A DNA stretch of 64,000 nt from Archegozetes longisetosus (taxonomy: Eukaryota > Arthropoda > Arachnida > Sarcoptiformes > Trhypochthoniidae). The notes under the pieces are model-generated. The model searched no databases. It saw only the letters and a list, made by a program, of their open reading frames with translations, and was not told where the DNA came from. Made by a program: the position numbers and the translations under genes. The stretch covers positions 11,203,112 to 11,267,111 of the forward strand of contig JAEMBT020000009.1 in the NCBI GenBank assembly GCA_018873245.2, given 5' to 3'. Below, piece by piece: positions 22,261-33,158 of the stretch. Position 1 is the stretch's first letter. Every line of letters starts with the position of its first letter.

Positions 22261-23933
22261 AAAAAATGAAGTCATTTTAAAGTCTTACAGAACTGTCCCA
22301 TTGAAGTAACAATATTCAGATTTAAAATACTTATAAATATCAATAAAACTTTTTGAATCATTTCCATTTTTCTCAACATATCACATATTTTGAGGAAATT
22401 ATTTTTTATTCCTTTGAAACATTCGAAATGAGAAATAAATGAAAGATAAGAACAGTCAAAGTTTAAACGCGAAAGCTCTTATTTCGGTTGAAATAATTTG
22501 TTTGATTTTAGCCGCTAAAATTATTTAAACTTTATATTAACATGTATTATAACTTATACTCAAACGAAAATTAGATTCACAATCATCGAAAAGTTGATAG
22601 TCAAGTAAATCATAAATATATTTATTCACTTAAAAGAATGTACTCAATCACTTTAAAATGTCTACAGTAACGAGAAATGAAGTGTCATTATGTAAATATT
22701 TCTATCTTATCATAATCATACACATAACTCAATTCTTAATCATTTTAGACAAAAGAGAGAATCACAATTTAAAATTAAGCTGAAATTGATGTTTGTTACT
22801 GACTCAATTGCTGAAAGCTTTATTGAGTCAATTAGCTTACAAAAGCTACAAAATTAGCTCACTGTATTGTTACGAATATATTAGCTCCAAAAGTTTAGAT
22901 TTGCATATTCTCAATCACTTTCGCCGATTCTCATCTTAAGTTATTTGCTACCACGATTTTAACATTACAATTCAGTTCTATAGTCAAACTAATCTACTGT
23001 TCAATCAATCAATTTTTTCAAACATTTATTAATATTTAAGTAAAACCAGAATTCTTAAAATCATTAAATCACTTTTCAATATCTTTCAAATAGATAAAAA
23101 ATGTTTATCTGAATTTGTTTCCACTAATCCATACATCATAGAGAATGTAATTTGCAAACTCCACATCAGAACAATCTTCAAGTGTTTTATTGTTAGTAAT
23201 GATTTGCTCAATGTCTCAGCCCATCAATATGAAAAACTAAAAGGTATAATACATGTCTATCTCTTAAGATATGATAATTTTTCAAATGCTTTGTAAAACT
23301 GCAGAGATGTCGAAAAGTTGAACCAGTGGTTCTTCCAATAAACTAAATTGTGGTTAAATATTAGGCCAAAATTGTTTTCATTGTGATCTGCAGTTATCGA
23401 CATTCAACTGATTATCGCCTGAGACAGGATTCGCTGAAAAATTTTTGTGAACATATACGAAAAGATTGTCTTATCGGTTATGCATATGTCGGACATTCTT
23501 TACTTATGAGTTCTTTTCGACTAAAAAGTGACGAGCTATGAAGATCCACAAAATAATGTAAATCTGTTTGAGAAGACATGATTTCACGATTTGAAAGAAT
23601 AAAACGATCATTTTTTAAATGTCCAGATAAATCAAATTTATTAATAGATATATCATGTCTACTCATTCCTCAAATAGAAGGCTCAAGTCTATGACCATCT
23701 TGATCAAATAAATGTTGAAAATCTAGTCTATCGAATTTTTTCAAAATTCTAAGCTAATAAGGCATAATCCAAAGGTAATCGACAAGAATTAGAATAAAAA
23801 GAATGAATATACAGATCCATAGAAAGACTTCAATATAATGTTGTATTTGGTGGTGGTTGTGATAAAGAGACTTAAATTATGAAAAATTGTTGACCGAAAC
23901 AACAGTTATCAAAGAATTATTCAATAATAACAT
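22261..23933. other. non-coding or unrecognised
   Basis: Short open frames only (for example 62 aa on the minus strand at 23,478-23,666). None has a recognisable motif or a clear splice partner. Confidence 0.35.
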
Positions 23934-24242
23934 TTGGCGTGCAAAGTCGAATCTCCAAGTATTGTATTATCGACCTGTAACAAAAATATTTTTCTTTCCC
24001 ATTTGATCAAATTGAAAAGTGTCTTAGATTTCGATTGGGATGATTGGCAACAATCGAATATCACTTTCATATTTGCTAATAGTGATAACTTTTCAGCACA
24101 ACTCACTTCTGCCTTTCAGTCAGTGTTTCCACGTACCGCAATGTTTAGATTTCAGTCTACGGAACAAATGTATGGATATTATTATACGAGAAATATGCAA
24201 CAAAACTTGGGTCACCCGAAACAAATTCAAAGAAAATATTGA
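23934..24242 (+). CDS. unrecognised ORF, possible last exon
   Basis: About 100 codons without an ATG at the start, ending in TGYYYTRNMQ-like sequence and a TGA at 24,240. The composition (DFDWDDWQQSN, FRFQSTEQMYGYYY) looks protein-like, and the frame could be a terminal exon. I do not recognise it. The opposite strand is also partly open here. Confidence 0.25.
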   Translation: MACKVESPSIVLSTCNKNIFLSHLIKLKSVLDFDWDDWQQSNITFIFANSDNFSAQLTSAFQSVFPRTAMFRFQSTEQMYGYYYTRNMQQNLGHPKQIQRKY

Positions 24243-24573
24243 TCCTAAAAGAAGTTGTGAAATAGACTTGATGAACTTGTGGTTTAAGAAATTTGAAAAA
24301 TAAACCAATTGAAATCAGGTTTCAAGACCTTATTATTGTTATGTAACTCTAAACCAATAAATTCTTAATAAAAGTTTTTCTAACGATTTTTTTATTCAAC
24401 ACGTATGAAGACGATCATTGGTTTTAAGTATAGAAATTAGTCTAAGAAAATGAACACAATCTTCAGAATCTTGTAAAATAGAGAATTATATTTATTTTAT
24501 AGAAAATATGATCAAATTTGAAGTTTTATTTTAAAAAGCATTAAAATAAGTTGTAATAGAAAAATTATATGGG

Positions 24574-27492
24574 CTATGGTCTAACTTCTGTTATCTTTTT
24601 GGTCATAAATGTAAATTGATCTGTTTTCATATAGTTTTCAAATACTTCATGATTTTCAATTTTGATAAGAGTCGCCAAACTAATCATTAGTTCGTAAAAT
24701 TTTTGGTACATTTTTGCCAAGCCAGTGAAAACCATCACAAATCTATTCACTTTGACAATATTTTGATCTTTGCTTTCTTTTGTCACTTCAAACAAATTGA
24801 AGACATACAAGAATTGATTTGAAAAAATATTTTCTCCATTAATCTTAATATTTATGATAAGGTTAGAAAGAGTTTGCTTCGAAGACACATATTCGAACAA
24901 TAGTTTCAGTTTTCTGTTAATCGGTTCCACTGTTCTTTCGTAGTATTCTTCTTCTACCAGATTGTGATCAGATTTTTCTACTATTTTACTAATATTTGTG
25001 TATAATTGCTTCACAATAGATTGGCTCAAAGCGTTTGTTAGTCTATGTTCTAAATTGTTTATTTCATTCGCTATGTCACAAACAAATCGACAACAATTGT
25101 ATACTTTAATCGTTTTATCAAAACCAGCATTTCGTTCACTCGATGTTTGCTCATACTTATTCTGCTTTGATTTCAAAATTTGCCAAACATGGTCAGCTTC
25201 GATGCCAGTCAGAAGTTGGATTAAGTTTATCTTGAGATGTGTGTTTTGCATAACAAACAAAGTGTTTAAACACAAAACTTGAAGTAGAAGTTCTTCTTCA
25301 TGTTCTTTTTTGATTCGAAAGTCCGACAGTTTTAGTAAACAATAATTACAAAGAGCATCACAAATTTGATAACAAAGTTGACATAATTTATCTAAATTGT
25401 TCTCAAATCTCGAATAATTCGACCAATACTTTAATGACAGGGGAAAATAAATTAATTGTGAGACAAGATTGAAAAAGAATTTTGTGGCAATCTCTCCTTT
25501 TAAATAAGTGTTATTTTCGTTTAAATTCTCTAAACTATTTCGAACTAAATTATTAGCCAATTGTCTACAATTCTGGGTTCTATCGTCAATCCAACAATTA
25601 TATATTTGTTGACCAAAATCCACTTCTAACTCATTGAGTGCTTCTTCTATCAACTCTGAAAATCTGAAATCCTTAAAACTTAATTCTGATGATTTTGAGT
25701 GTTTACTGTCAGTCAATGGAATCTGTTTGAGATAGTCTTCTTGTGGTTTGATTTTCTGAAAAACCATTTGTATCTTTTTGAGTTTCTTTATTGGTTTCAC
25801 AGATTTCGATTCAACAAAACATTCAATAACTTTTTGACCACAAAAGATGTCATTAAGTTGTTTTATAAAAAAGAAATAGTTAAGAATATAATCCGACATA
25901 TCTCTGCTTCTATTCTTTTCCCAGTCTTTGATCAATAATTTGAGTTTTGAATTCAAATCATAAATGATAAGTTGAATTTCATTCTGACCAACTATGTTGT
26001 TAATACTATCAGACCAGTACTCTCTAATCATCTCTGATAGATTGGACACTAAGACAATGATTTGAGGCCAAGATTCATACTTTGAAACATTAGCTTTCAG
26101 CCACCTAATCACTTGAGTTGCAATTTCTCTATTAATAGTATATTTTAGCAGTAAAGCTCCATATTTGTTGTCATACTTTTTCAACAGTTTTAAAACATAC
26201 AACAACTCTTTCAGTGCTTTCGATTGTTTCATCACTTCTGGAGATACTAATAGAGCCATTTTATTGATATAGATCTCAATTACTTTTATTGCCAAACTTT
26301 CTTCCACTTCATTCAATGCTTTTATACTATTTTCTGAAGGCCATGAAGTGTTAGTTTCAATAACTATCTCCTCATTAGCAAAAACTTTAGCCAAAATGAA
26401 AGCAAATTCTTTGTTTTCTGTTGAATATTTGATCATTAAATGAGTCAAAACTGATCTACGAATAACTGAGTCTTGAAAAGTAGTGATATTGCTTTGAATC
26501 TTATTTTGATTAATGAGTGAAATGGCCGGCATATATAGAAAGTTTAAATAATTCAATTCTTCTTTAGTACTGAACTGATTGAGAAGGTCTCGATTTTCTT
26601 CTAATTGAAGCTGATTCATTTGCCACTCAAAACAGAACTTATATAACATTATGTGATATCTGATCAGAGATTTATTATCCTGTTCGTTGCTTGTTAGTCG
26701 TCCCCAAATTACTTTCATTGAGACAACACTAACGGAATCGTCAACACCAACAGAATTGTGAACACGAACACAATCTCTAGAAAGTGGCAAAACTAAGTCT
26801 AAAGGAGTCGATGGAATTGTGTATGTGAAAAACATTTCATTTGCAGATCGTTTCCCAACTTTTACATAAATGCTACCCATATATTCATCTAGCTCTAAAC
26901 CAAACATCCATTTAATTAAGTCTTTAAGAGTGGAAATGTTCAACTTTTTATTCCAGATTTCGAGACAAATTTCTTGTTTGTAGACTTTGGAATCACTTCC
27001 ATCACAACTGTAAGAGTCAGGCACTAATAAATCTAATTTTGTTTGCCATTCAGGATTTGTAGTACTTTTCTTATAATTCGAAATAAATGGTTTACTTATT
27101 GATATAAGTCTATCATTCTTGCAAAATGATCTCAAATATATTTTGAAGTATGGATTACAACTAATACTGTTATTGTTATTATTCAAGTTTCTGGCAGATG
27201 AAACAAAGATATGCAAAACTTTTGAATCCAACTCTTTTAGTCCTTCAGTCAATAAATTATCCACATTCTGGTCTAGATTAAACATTTGTTTAATAAACTT
27301 TTCTGTTAAACTTTTATGAACATTAAATGGTGGCTCTGAATACTTGATTCCTAATGAGCACTGATTCATAGCCAATAAACGAGACACAAATCGATCGTCT
27401 TTTGCTGATTTAATCGCATCGCTTATTAATGACAACAAATCTTTTTGATTGATAACTTGGTTTGGGATAGTGATCGGTATATTTTGATTCAT
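24574..27492 (-). CDS. Munc13-4/BAIAP3-like protein, single exon
   Basis: A 972-aa protein from one uninterrupted exon. Munc13 proteins prime vesicles for exocytosis by opening syntaxin. An N-terminal C2 domain (about residues 90-250) has VLHIFVSSARNL, NPYFKIYL, the TTNPEW strand and ICLEIWNK, then YMGSIYVKVG. An alpha-helical MUN-like region follows (about 280-870), with LNYLNFLYMP and an MHD2-like C-terminal part. It ends with a segment resembling the start of a second C2 domain (LIINIKINGENIF), cut short relative to vertebrate Munc13-4. The family assignment rests on C2-MUN order and size. Absence of introns is unusual for this family. Confidence 0.6.
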   Translation of the reverse strand: MNQNIPITIPNQVINQKDLLSLISDAIKSAKDDRFVSRLLAMNQCSLGIKYSEPPFNVHKSLTEKFIKQMFNLDQNVDNLLTEGLKELDSKVLHIFVSSARNLNNNNNSISCNPYFKIYLRSFCKNDRLISISKPFISNYKKSTTNPEWQTKLDLLVPDSYSCDGSDSKVYKQEICLEIWNKKLNISTLKDLIKWMFGLELDEYMGSIYVKVGKRSANEMFFTYTIPSTPLDLVLPLSRDCVRVHNSVGVDDSVSVVSMKVIWGRLTSNEQDNKSLIRYHIMLYKFCFEWQMNQLQLEENRDLLNQFSTKEELNYLNFLYMPAISLINQNKIQSNITTFQDSVIRRSVLTHLMIKYSTENKEFAFILAKVFANEEIVIETNTSWPSENSIKALNEVEESLAIKVIEIYINKMALLVSPEVMKQSKALKELLYVLKLLKKYDNKYGALLLKYTINREIATQVIRWLKANVSKYESWPQIIVLVSNLSEMIREYWSDSINNIVGQNEIQLIIYDLNSKLKLLIKDWEKNRSRDMSDYILNYFFFIKQLNDIFCGQKVIECFVESKSVKPIKKLKKIQMVFQKIKPQEDYLKQIPLTDSKHSKSSELSFKDFRFSELIEEALNELEVDFGQQIYNCWIDDRTQNCRQLANNLVRNSLENLNENNTYLKGEIATKFFFNLVSQLIYFPLSLKYWSNYSRFENNLDKLCQLCYQICDALCNYCLLKLSDFRIKKEHEEELLLQVLCLNTLFVMQNTHLKINLIQLLTGIEADHVWQILKSKQNKYEQTSSERNAGFDKTIKVYNCCRFVCDIANEINNLEHRLTNALSQSIVKQLYTNISKIVEKSDHNLVEEEYYERTVEPINRKLKLLFEYVSSKQTLSNLIINIKINGENIFSNQFLYVFNLFEVTKESKDQNIVKVNRFVMVFTGLAKMYQKFYELMISLATLIKIENHEVFENYMKTDQFTFMTKKITEVRP

Positions 27493-28167
27493 TTGAAGAG
27501 CAAATCATTCAATATTTGATACTTATTAATTTATTTAAATATTGATTGAATCGGTTTTAATTTTAAATTCAATGAGTATTGAGTCAAACAATACTTTTAA
27601 ATCAAAATAATCCCAATAATGTATTTTATTTTACTTTGAGACTATCAATGGATTTTTGTCCAAATCAGGTCAGATTAGCGCGATCTGCAATAATGTAGAG
27701 TGAATTGAACTATATTTTAAGTTCCACTTAACATAAAATGATTAATTACTATTTCATAACTTCAGAATAAGTTAGAAATCGTTTTTACTGATTCATGGAT
27801 TGAGACCTAGTATTTGTGAATATAGAGAGTAACAGAAATTGCACATTTTTATATTATTCCTTAATATTAGGCGTACGGCCAAAGTTAGACTGATTTTGCT
27901 GTATAAAAACAAAATTACACAAAAGTTGCGATTTAATCGATCTCCAATTTACTAAATGCCTTAAGTATGAGTTTATTTATCTATCAAAAAGATTTTGTTC
28001 AAAATTTCTGTCACTAATTGCATAGTCGTTGCAACAATTTTCCTACTAAAAACGAAGTTTCGCCATTAATTTGTCAATATTTATAACAATAAATTGAGAA
28101 ATAAAGTCAGGAATACCTGAAGATTAGGTTAAGATTTATAAAATATATCGTCGCCTGAATACTATAA
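27493..28167. other. upstream intergenic region
   Basis: Likely promoter side of the Munc13-like gene. No element recognised. Confidence 0.35.
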
Positions 28168-28367
28168 GGTTCTAAATGCAAAAAGTATATTAACGAGAAA
28201 ATCCACTTTCAAGTTCGACGTTGTTATACACCAACAATGAGTTGAAGAATAATATTCTTAAATATGCTGCAAAGCAATGCATGTGGGTGCGAATATTCCA
28301 CTGTTGAGTTGGGTCTTACTCTGGTTCTATCATGGATAACTCAGAAGTGACTTTTGCATTTAGAACC
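28168..28367. repeat. small inverted-repeat element (MITE-like)
   Basis: Ends GGTTCTAAATGCAAAAAGT (28,168-28,186) and ACTTTTGCATTTAGAACC (28,350-28,367) are inverted copies with one base inserted. They enclose about 160 bp without coding sequence. No target duplication is clear. Confidence 0.45.
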
Positions 28368-29497
28368 GTATTGCATATAAGTACAAAACTGAGTGATATC
28401 AGGTTCTAAGTGATCGAAAATCGATAAATAACTAAATAGACACATATTTTTATGTAACAAATTTAAAAGGAACGTAGAAAATGAGTTTCGAACATTTTAA
28501 GAGTGTTTTGACATAGTTGGATCAACAAATTTTTTAAGTTGAAGTTCGAATTGACTATCTTATGTTTCAAATTTTCACATATTTCATTAAGAAATTATCT
28601 GTATGACTAAAAAGTCAGCATTTATTGAAGAATCCAATTTCAATATATAGAGGAAACCGAAGTGACTAAATCAATTTTCAGAAAAATTATACATCAGTAG
28701 AATATGATTTTCTTCATTGGACTTCTATGAGATTTAGTTTTAATCTTTAGACATTCTGAAAACGCCTGCTCTATAAGTATTTTACTTATTTAATGAGACT
28801 ATTTTTGCGATCAACACCGAACCAGGCATAAATTGATAAATTTGAATAAATATCAGCATCAAAACCATGACAAGATATATGAATTCGTTAATAACTCATT
28901 GTTAAAGCATTGATTTAAAACCTTATAGTACTCGGGCGACGATTTGTAGATGTGTGAGCATTAGTTCTCTTTTACACTTTAAAGACCGAACATTTATTGC
29001 ATAATTGTTGTAAACCTTATGATCAAAAGTTAACCAAAACATTAGATATGATCGAAGCAAACAAGACTTATACATATTTGTGTCCAGTCTTTCCCAGTTA
29101 ATAGTTTTTATGGGATTAAAGTTAGTTTTGTTCACAACTTAATGCAAAACAACTTTAGTATTGTTTTTATTAGCCGTTAGGATAGAATTTAAACTGTTTG
29201 TCAATTTTTATTGATTGACAATGTTTTTCAATAGTTTTCTCTAAACCGAAGTAACGGCTGAATAAGATTTTCAAAAGTTTTATTACATTTCATAATTGTT
29301 GGTGAAAAATCTGTATATTGTTAAATAAGACATCGAGCTGAATACAAATTTTTAAATATTTACAAATCAATAAAAGTTATAAAGTATTTACTGAACTTAT
29401 CGACTTCAAACACAATCAGTTTATATGAAATACAGTTAATAAGTGACCCACTCTCTGAATAAAATTTACATTTTATCACATTCAGATGTGAACATTT
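28368..29497. other. intergenic sequence
   Basis: AT-rich, with no supported gene. This is the 3' side of the SPC25-like gene. Confidence 0.35.
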
Positions 29498-31035
29498 TCA
29501 ATGTCTTGTGTTTCGCTTTAATTCACTCCTAATGAAAGCAATGAAATGACGCAAATCTATTTTGTTGTCACCACTGGTTTTGTTGAAACGATCCTCAATT
29601 GAGCCACAATCCAGTGATCCGTTTGGTTCGCAGTCCACAACTGTTACAAACCATTTAGTCTTAATAAATAATCGAAACAAATATCTGAAAAATCAATTAA
29701 CAAACCTTTGATTTTTTGGTCGTCTTTAAGACTGACTCTCACAGTAAAACATTTGTTGGGATCGCTTTCAACAATTTTAGTCAACCTAATGGTCAGTATC
29801 TGGTCTTTATTTTCGACCCTCAAACCAATAGTATTCCATATATTGATAACATTATCGACGTTTTCTTTGTTTTCTTCAATCTTTTTCAATAACTTATTGT
29901 TGTCTAAAGTGAAACAAACAATTAATTAATTAAATGAGTGTAAGACAGGGAAAGTGTACAGACATTCTTGGATTTGTTCGCATTTATCTTCAGCTTTGGT
30001 TATATTGGACTGCGCTCGAACTATGGCCTTTTCAACACTTTCTAACTCCAACTCCATTTTCTCCTTCTCTTTGTTCAGTTTTTTGATGTCTTTCACCAAA
30101 CTATTTAACTCTAAATCAATTCAAAAGTCATTAGAAAGCAATCAATTATTTAACGATTATTCTGAATACCTTTGCATTTGTTTTGAAAACAATCGTCTAT
30201 TAGTTGGACATCTATTTTGTTGTCATTTCTCATCTGATCTAATCTGAGACTCAAATCATTAAATCAGGGCTCTCAGTTGAGCGCAAATTTATTATTTTGC
30301 GCATTTCGATAGGCCTCTATCGATATATTGAATAATACGATACATTGATATAATGATATGATATACACTAGTATTCAAAATTTTTCAAAAGTGAATACAG
30401 TTTTTAAACTTTTGATCGATACATAATTTTTAATATAAACCTCTTAATCTCTTAACATAAACCGCATCTCTATTGTTTTTTATGATATAATATTGAGCAC
30501 AAATTATATACGAAAATCATCATACTATATAAAAGTTTTATTCACTTAGAAATCTATGATAAAATTTTATTTCAGAAAGTTAATTCATTCCACAATTTAT
30601 ATGTAACATATTTGATTCAAATACAATATAATTCAATTAATTGTTATAGAGAGTTTTAAATTCAGTTTCAGACCACCTCTAAATTTTCGACATCATTAGA
30701 ATTATTAGAATTAGAAATATTGGGGTACAAAATTTCCGTTGTCATGCTTGGCGCATTTCTCGTAGAGGATAAAATAAAACTCAATTTAAGATATTTGAAT
30801 TCAAATAACTTTTAATTTTTAAATGAGCATCAAGTGACGCTACACTTAAGCAAACTTATTTTGACAAAATATTTTGCGCAATTTTGCGCAAATTTTGCGC
30901 AGATTTTGCATAAATTTTGTTCGTACAACTATCGAACAACTTTTTTGTTCGATAGTACGAAAAGTGCAAGAAACAAACGAAAACTGAGAGCCCTGCATTA
31001 AATATTTCGTAGAAATGACTGTCTTTTAAATCCAT
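29498..31035 (-). pseudogene. SPC25: kinetochore protein SPC25, split by a MITE
   Basis: SPC25 is a subunit of the NDC80 complex that links kinetochores to microtubules. Four minus-strand exons join in one frame of 194 codons: the start ATG at 31,035 to 30,170 (containing the insertion), 30,110-29,964, 29,903-29,652 and 29,556-29,498. The introns are 59, 60 and 95 nt, all GT-AG and all phase 1. The protein has a charged N-terminal coiled coil (LVKDIKKLNKEKEKMELELE) and a C-terminal RWD-like SPC25 domain (IWNTIGLRVE, VESDPNKCFTVRVSL, LRLNDLRHFIAFIRSEL). The 731-bp MITE at 30,265-30,995 sits after codon 13; removing it with one target copy restores the frame. A functional copy may exist elsewhere or on another haplotype. 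Confidence 0.78.
30265..30995. mobile_element. hAT-type non-autonomous element
   Basis: The ends CAGGGCTCTCAGTT (30,265-30,278) and AACTGAGAGCCCTG (30,982-30,995) are perfect 14-bp inverted repeats. The 8-bp duplication CATTAAAT is at 30,257-30,264 and 30,996-31,003. These are hAT hallmarks. The interior is non-coding, with repeated GCGCAAAATTTTGCGC-like tracts near both ends and a small perfect hairpin at about 30,920-30,960. It lies within an SPC25 coding exon. Confidence 0.92.
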
Positions 31036-32250
31036 TTCAATTAGACCTTTAATTGAGTTTGGATTGAATCTAACTTTTGACACTACTATTAAATATTTAT
31101 ATTTTTTACCGCTTTCAGTAAAGAACAATTACGTCTTCGAGTATTGAACTCAAATTCATTGAATTAACACTAAAGGACTTATATGTTTCTTAACGAACTT
31201 TTTGTTCAATAGTTATGTTCAAATCCGCCAAAAAAATTTGAGATGCTTGCTATGCATTCATAAACTACGCTGTAATTAAATGCTATTTTGAGCCCCTTTT
31301 TAGCCTTCATGTGTTTTGAAATATTTTGCTTTTTCTTTTAGTTGTTTGAAATTTATTGAAAAGGACTGAAAATAAAAACAGTGTAAAACATTTGAAGCGT
31401 TTGTAACTATTTATGAATGGATGAATGCTACAGAGTTACTATCGCCAGATTAGAAAAAAGTACGCTATTCTTTACATGAAGAAAATACTTGTATTCGAAA
31501 TATTAATGAAATTGAGAACCAATCAAAAGTGTATAATTATGATTTACTCCAATTATAACCGAATAAATTTTATCACTTTTTGTTTTGATTTAAACATTTA
31601 GTTGTCAAATATATTAGATTGACACAATATAATCATAATAATAGACAATTTCGTGCTATTCATAAGAGTTTGTAAATTGATTTGATACATCAATTCATAT
31701 ATGAATGAATGGAATGGCAAGACCGATGTCGACAATTGTTTTCGTTTAAATGAAAAAACACAAAACAAAATCAAAACAACTTTTGACTCGATTTAGATTT
31801 AAAAAAAATAATAATCAATTTTAGATTTATGAATTTTAATTCATGAATACTTTGATTAAATAAAAACAACTGGTATGAAGTAGTAATAACTTGAAATATT
31901 AATTTTTATTAAGACCAACCGCTTATGAAACGCATTAGTTTTAAGATCAATCATAAACAAACATATTTCTGAAGTTGTGACTAGCTGATCATAAGACCAG
32001 TCATATCTTAGTCATAACTTTAAGATCGGTTATAAAGTTATAACTCATATCTGAAACACTAAAGTAATAAAACCGATCATATATTTAGTCTTAAGATTAG
32101 TCTTATGACTGTTTTCAGAAATGCGTCCTTGATTTTACTCAAAATTTATAAGTCTTATCAGCATTACTATGGAGTTGAATTACATGCTAATACGAAACTT
32201 ACTGTACAAACCCACGTTTTCACTAGATATGAAAATCAGAGGCGTAATGA
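31036..32250. other. upstream of SPC25; repeat-like stretch near 31,920-32,130
   Basis: No genes. A stretch with repeated TAAGAC/GTCTTA and TTTCTGAA/TTCAGAAA inverted motifs at about 31,960-32,130 may be a degraded MITE. Confidence 0.35.
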
Positions 32251-32258
32251 GAGAATAT

Positions 32259-32737
32259 GGTAGGGTTTTACCCTTGCTAGGCCGGAAATTCGAAACGAAT
32301 CTTACATATTCTGATTCTCCGTGAAATTTCAATTTGGGAAATTGACATCTCCGGGGCCGGAAACGACGATTATGAAGATTCGGAAATTCACCTCGCTAAC
32401 TCAAAAAATCGGAATTTCGATACAAATCTTATATATTCTTGTTCTACGTGAAATTTCCAATGGGAATATTTACATCTCCAATGGCTTATCTGGTGATTTC
32501 TCGCACCGAAAATTTAGCATGGTGATTTCAAAAATCGAAATTAAGTAAAAAATGTCTATATATTCTAATTCTCAGTGAAATTTCAATTGGGAAAATCGAT
32601 ATTTCCAGAGTAGGAAATGATGATTATGAAGATTTGGAAATTCATCTTGCTAACTCAAAAAATCAGAGTTTCGATGCAAATTTTATATATCTTTGTTCTT
32701 CGTGAAATTTCCAATGGAAATATTTACATCTCCAATG
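32259..32737 (+). repeat. left TIR of the giant element, satellite-like monomers
   Basis: The TIR is an array of ~127-bp monomers of two alternating types. GTGAAATTTC occurs at 32,321, 32,448, 32,575, 32,702 and 32,831, so the spacing is 127-129 bp and types A and B give a ~254-bp dimer. On the left the array continues in diverged form to about 33,050, past the point where the right TIR stops matching. Confidence 0.9.
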
Positions 32738-33050
32738 ATTTATCTGGTAATTTCTCGTTCTGAAAATTTAGCATTCTGATTTTGAAAATCGGAATTAAGT
32801 AAAAAAAATATCTATATATTCTGATTCTCCGTGAAATTTCGAATTAGAAAATTGATATCTCTTAGGCTATAAACGGTAATTACGAATATTTGGAAATTTA
32901 GCTTGCTAACTCAAAAACCGAAATTCAAATGCAATTTTAGTATATTCTTATTCTTTCAAATTACCAGTGGAAATGTTCACGTCTTCAATTGTTTATTTGA
33001 CGATTTCTCATGCATAAAATTGGGTTACTGATTTGAAAAAACACTATGTA
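32738..33050 (+). repeat. diverged continuation of the satellite-like array
   Basis: At least two more monomers (starting near 32,831 and about 32,950) with lower similarity than those inside the TIR. The right TIR has no counterpart to this extension. Confidence 0.6.
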
Positions 33051-33158
33051 AAAAATCATTGAACTAATTAATTTTGTTTAATTTAAAAGTTAGTTTGCAA
33101 ATTTATCTTAATCTGCTCATTTTTTAAAAAATCTCTTTTCATTATATCTTAATAAGTA

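Noticed and set aside
24998-25938. Plus-strand ORFs inside the Munc13-like gene
   Set aside because: They are antisense shadows of the long minus-strand coding exon.
30856-31128. A separate 90-aa minus-strand gene
   Set aside because: The frame is the SPC25 start region running into the end of the hAT MITE.
32321-32548. A 75-aa protein, with a near-identical one at 48,602-48,829
   Set aside because: The frames lie entirely in the inverted TIR copies and their satellite-like monomers; identity comes from the repeat, not from coding constraint.
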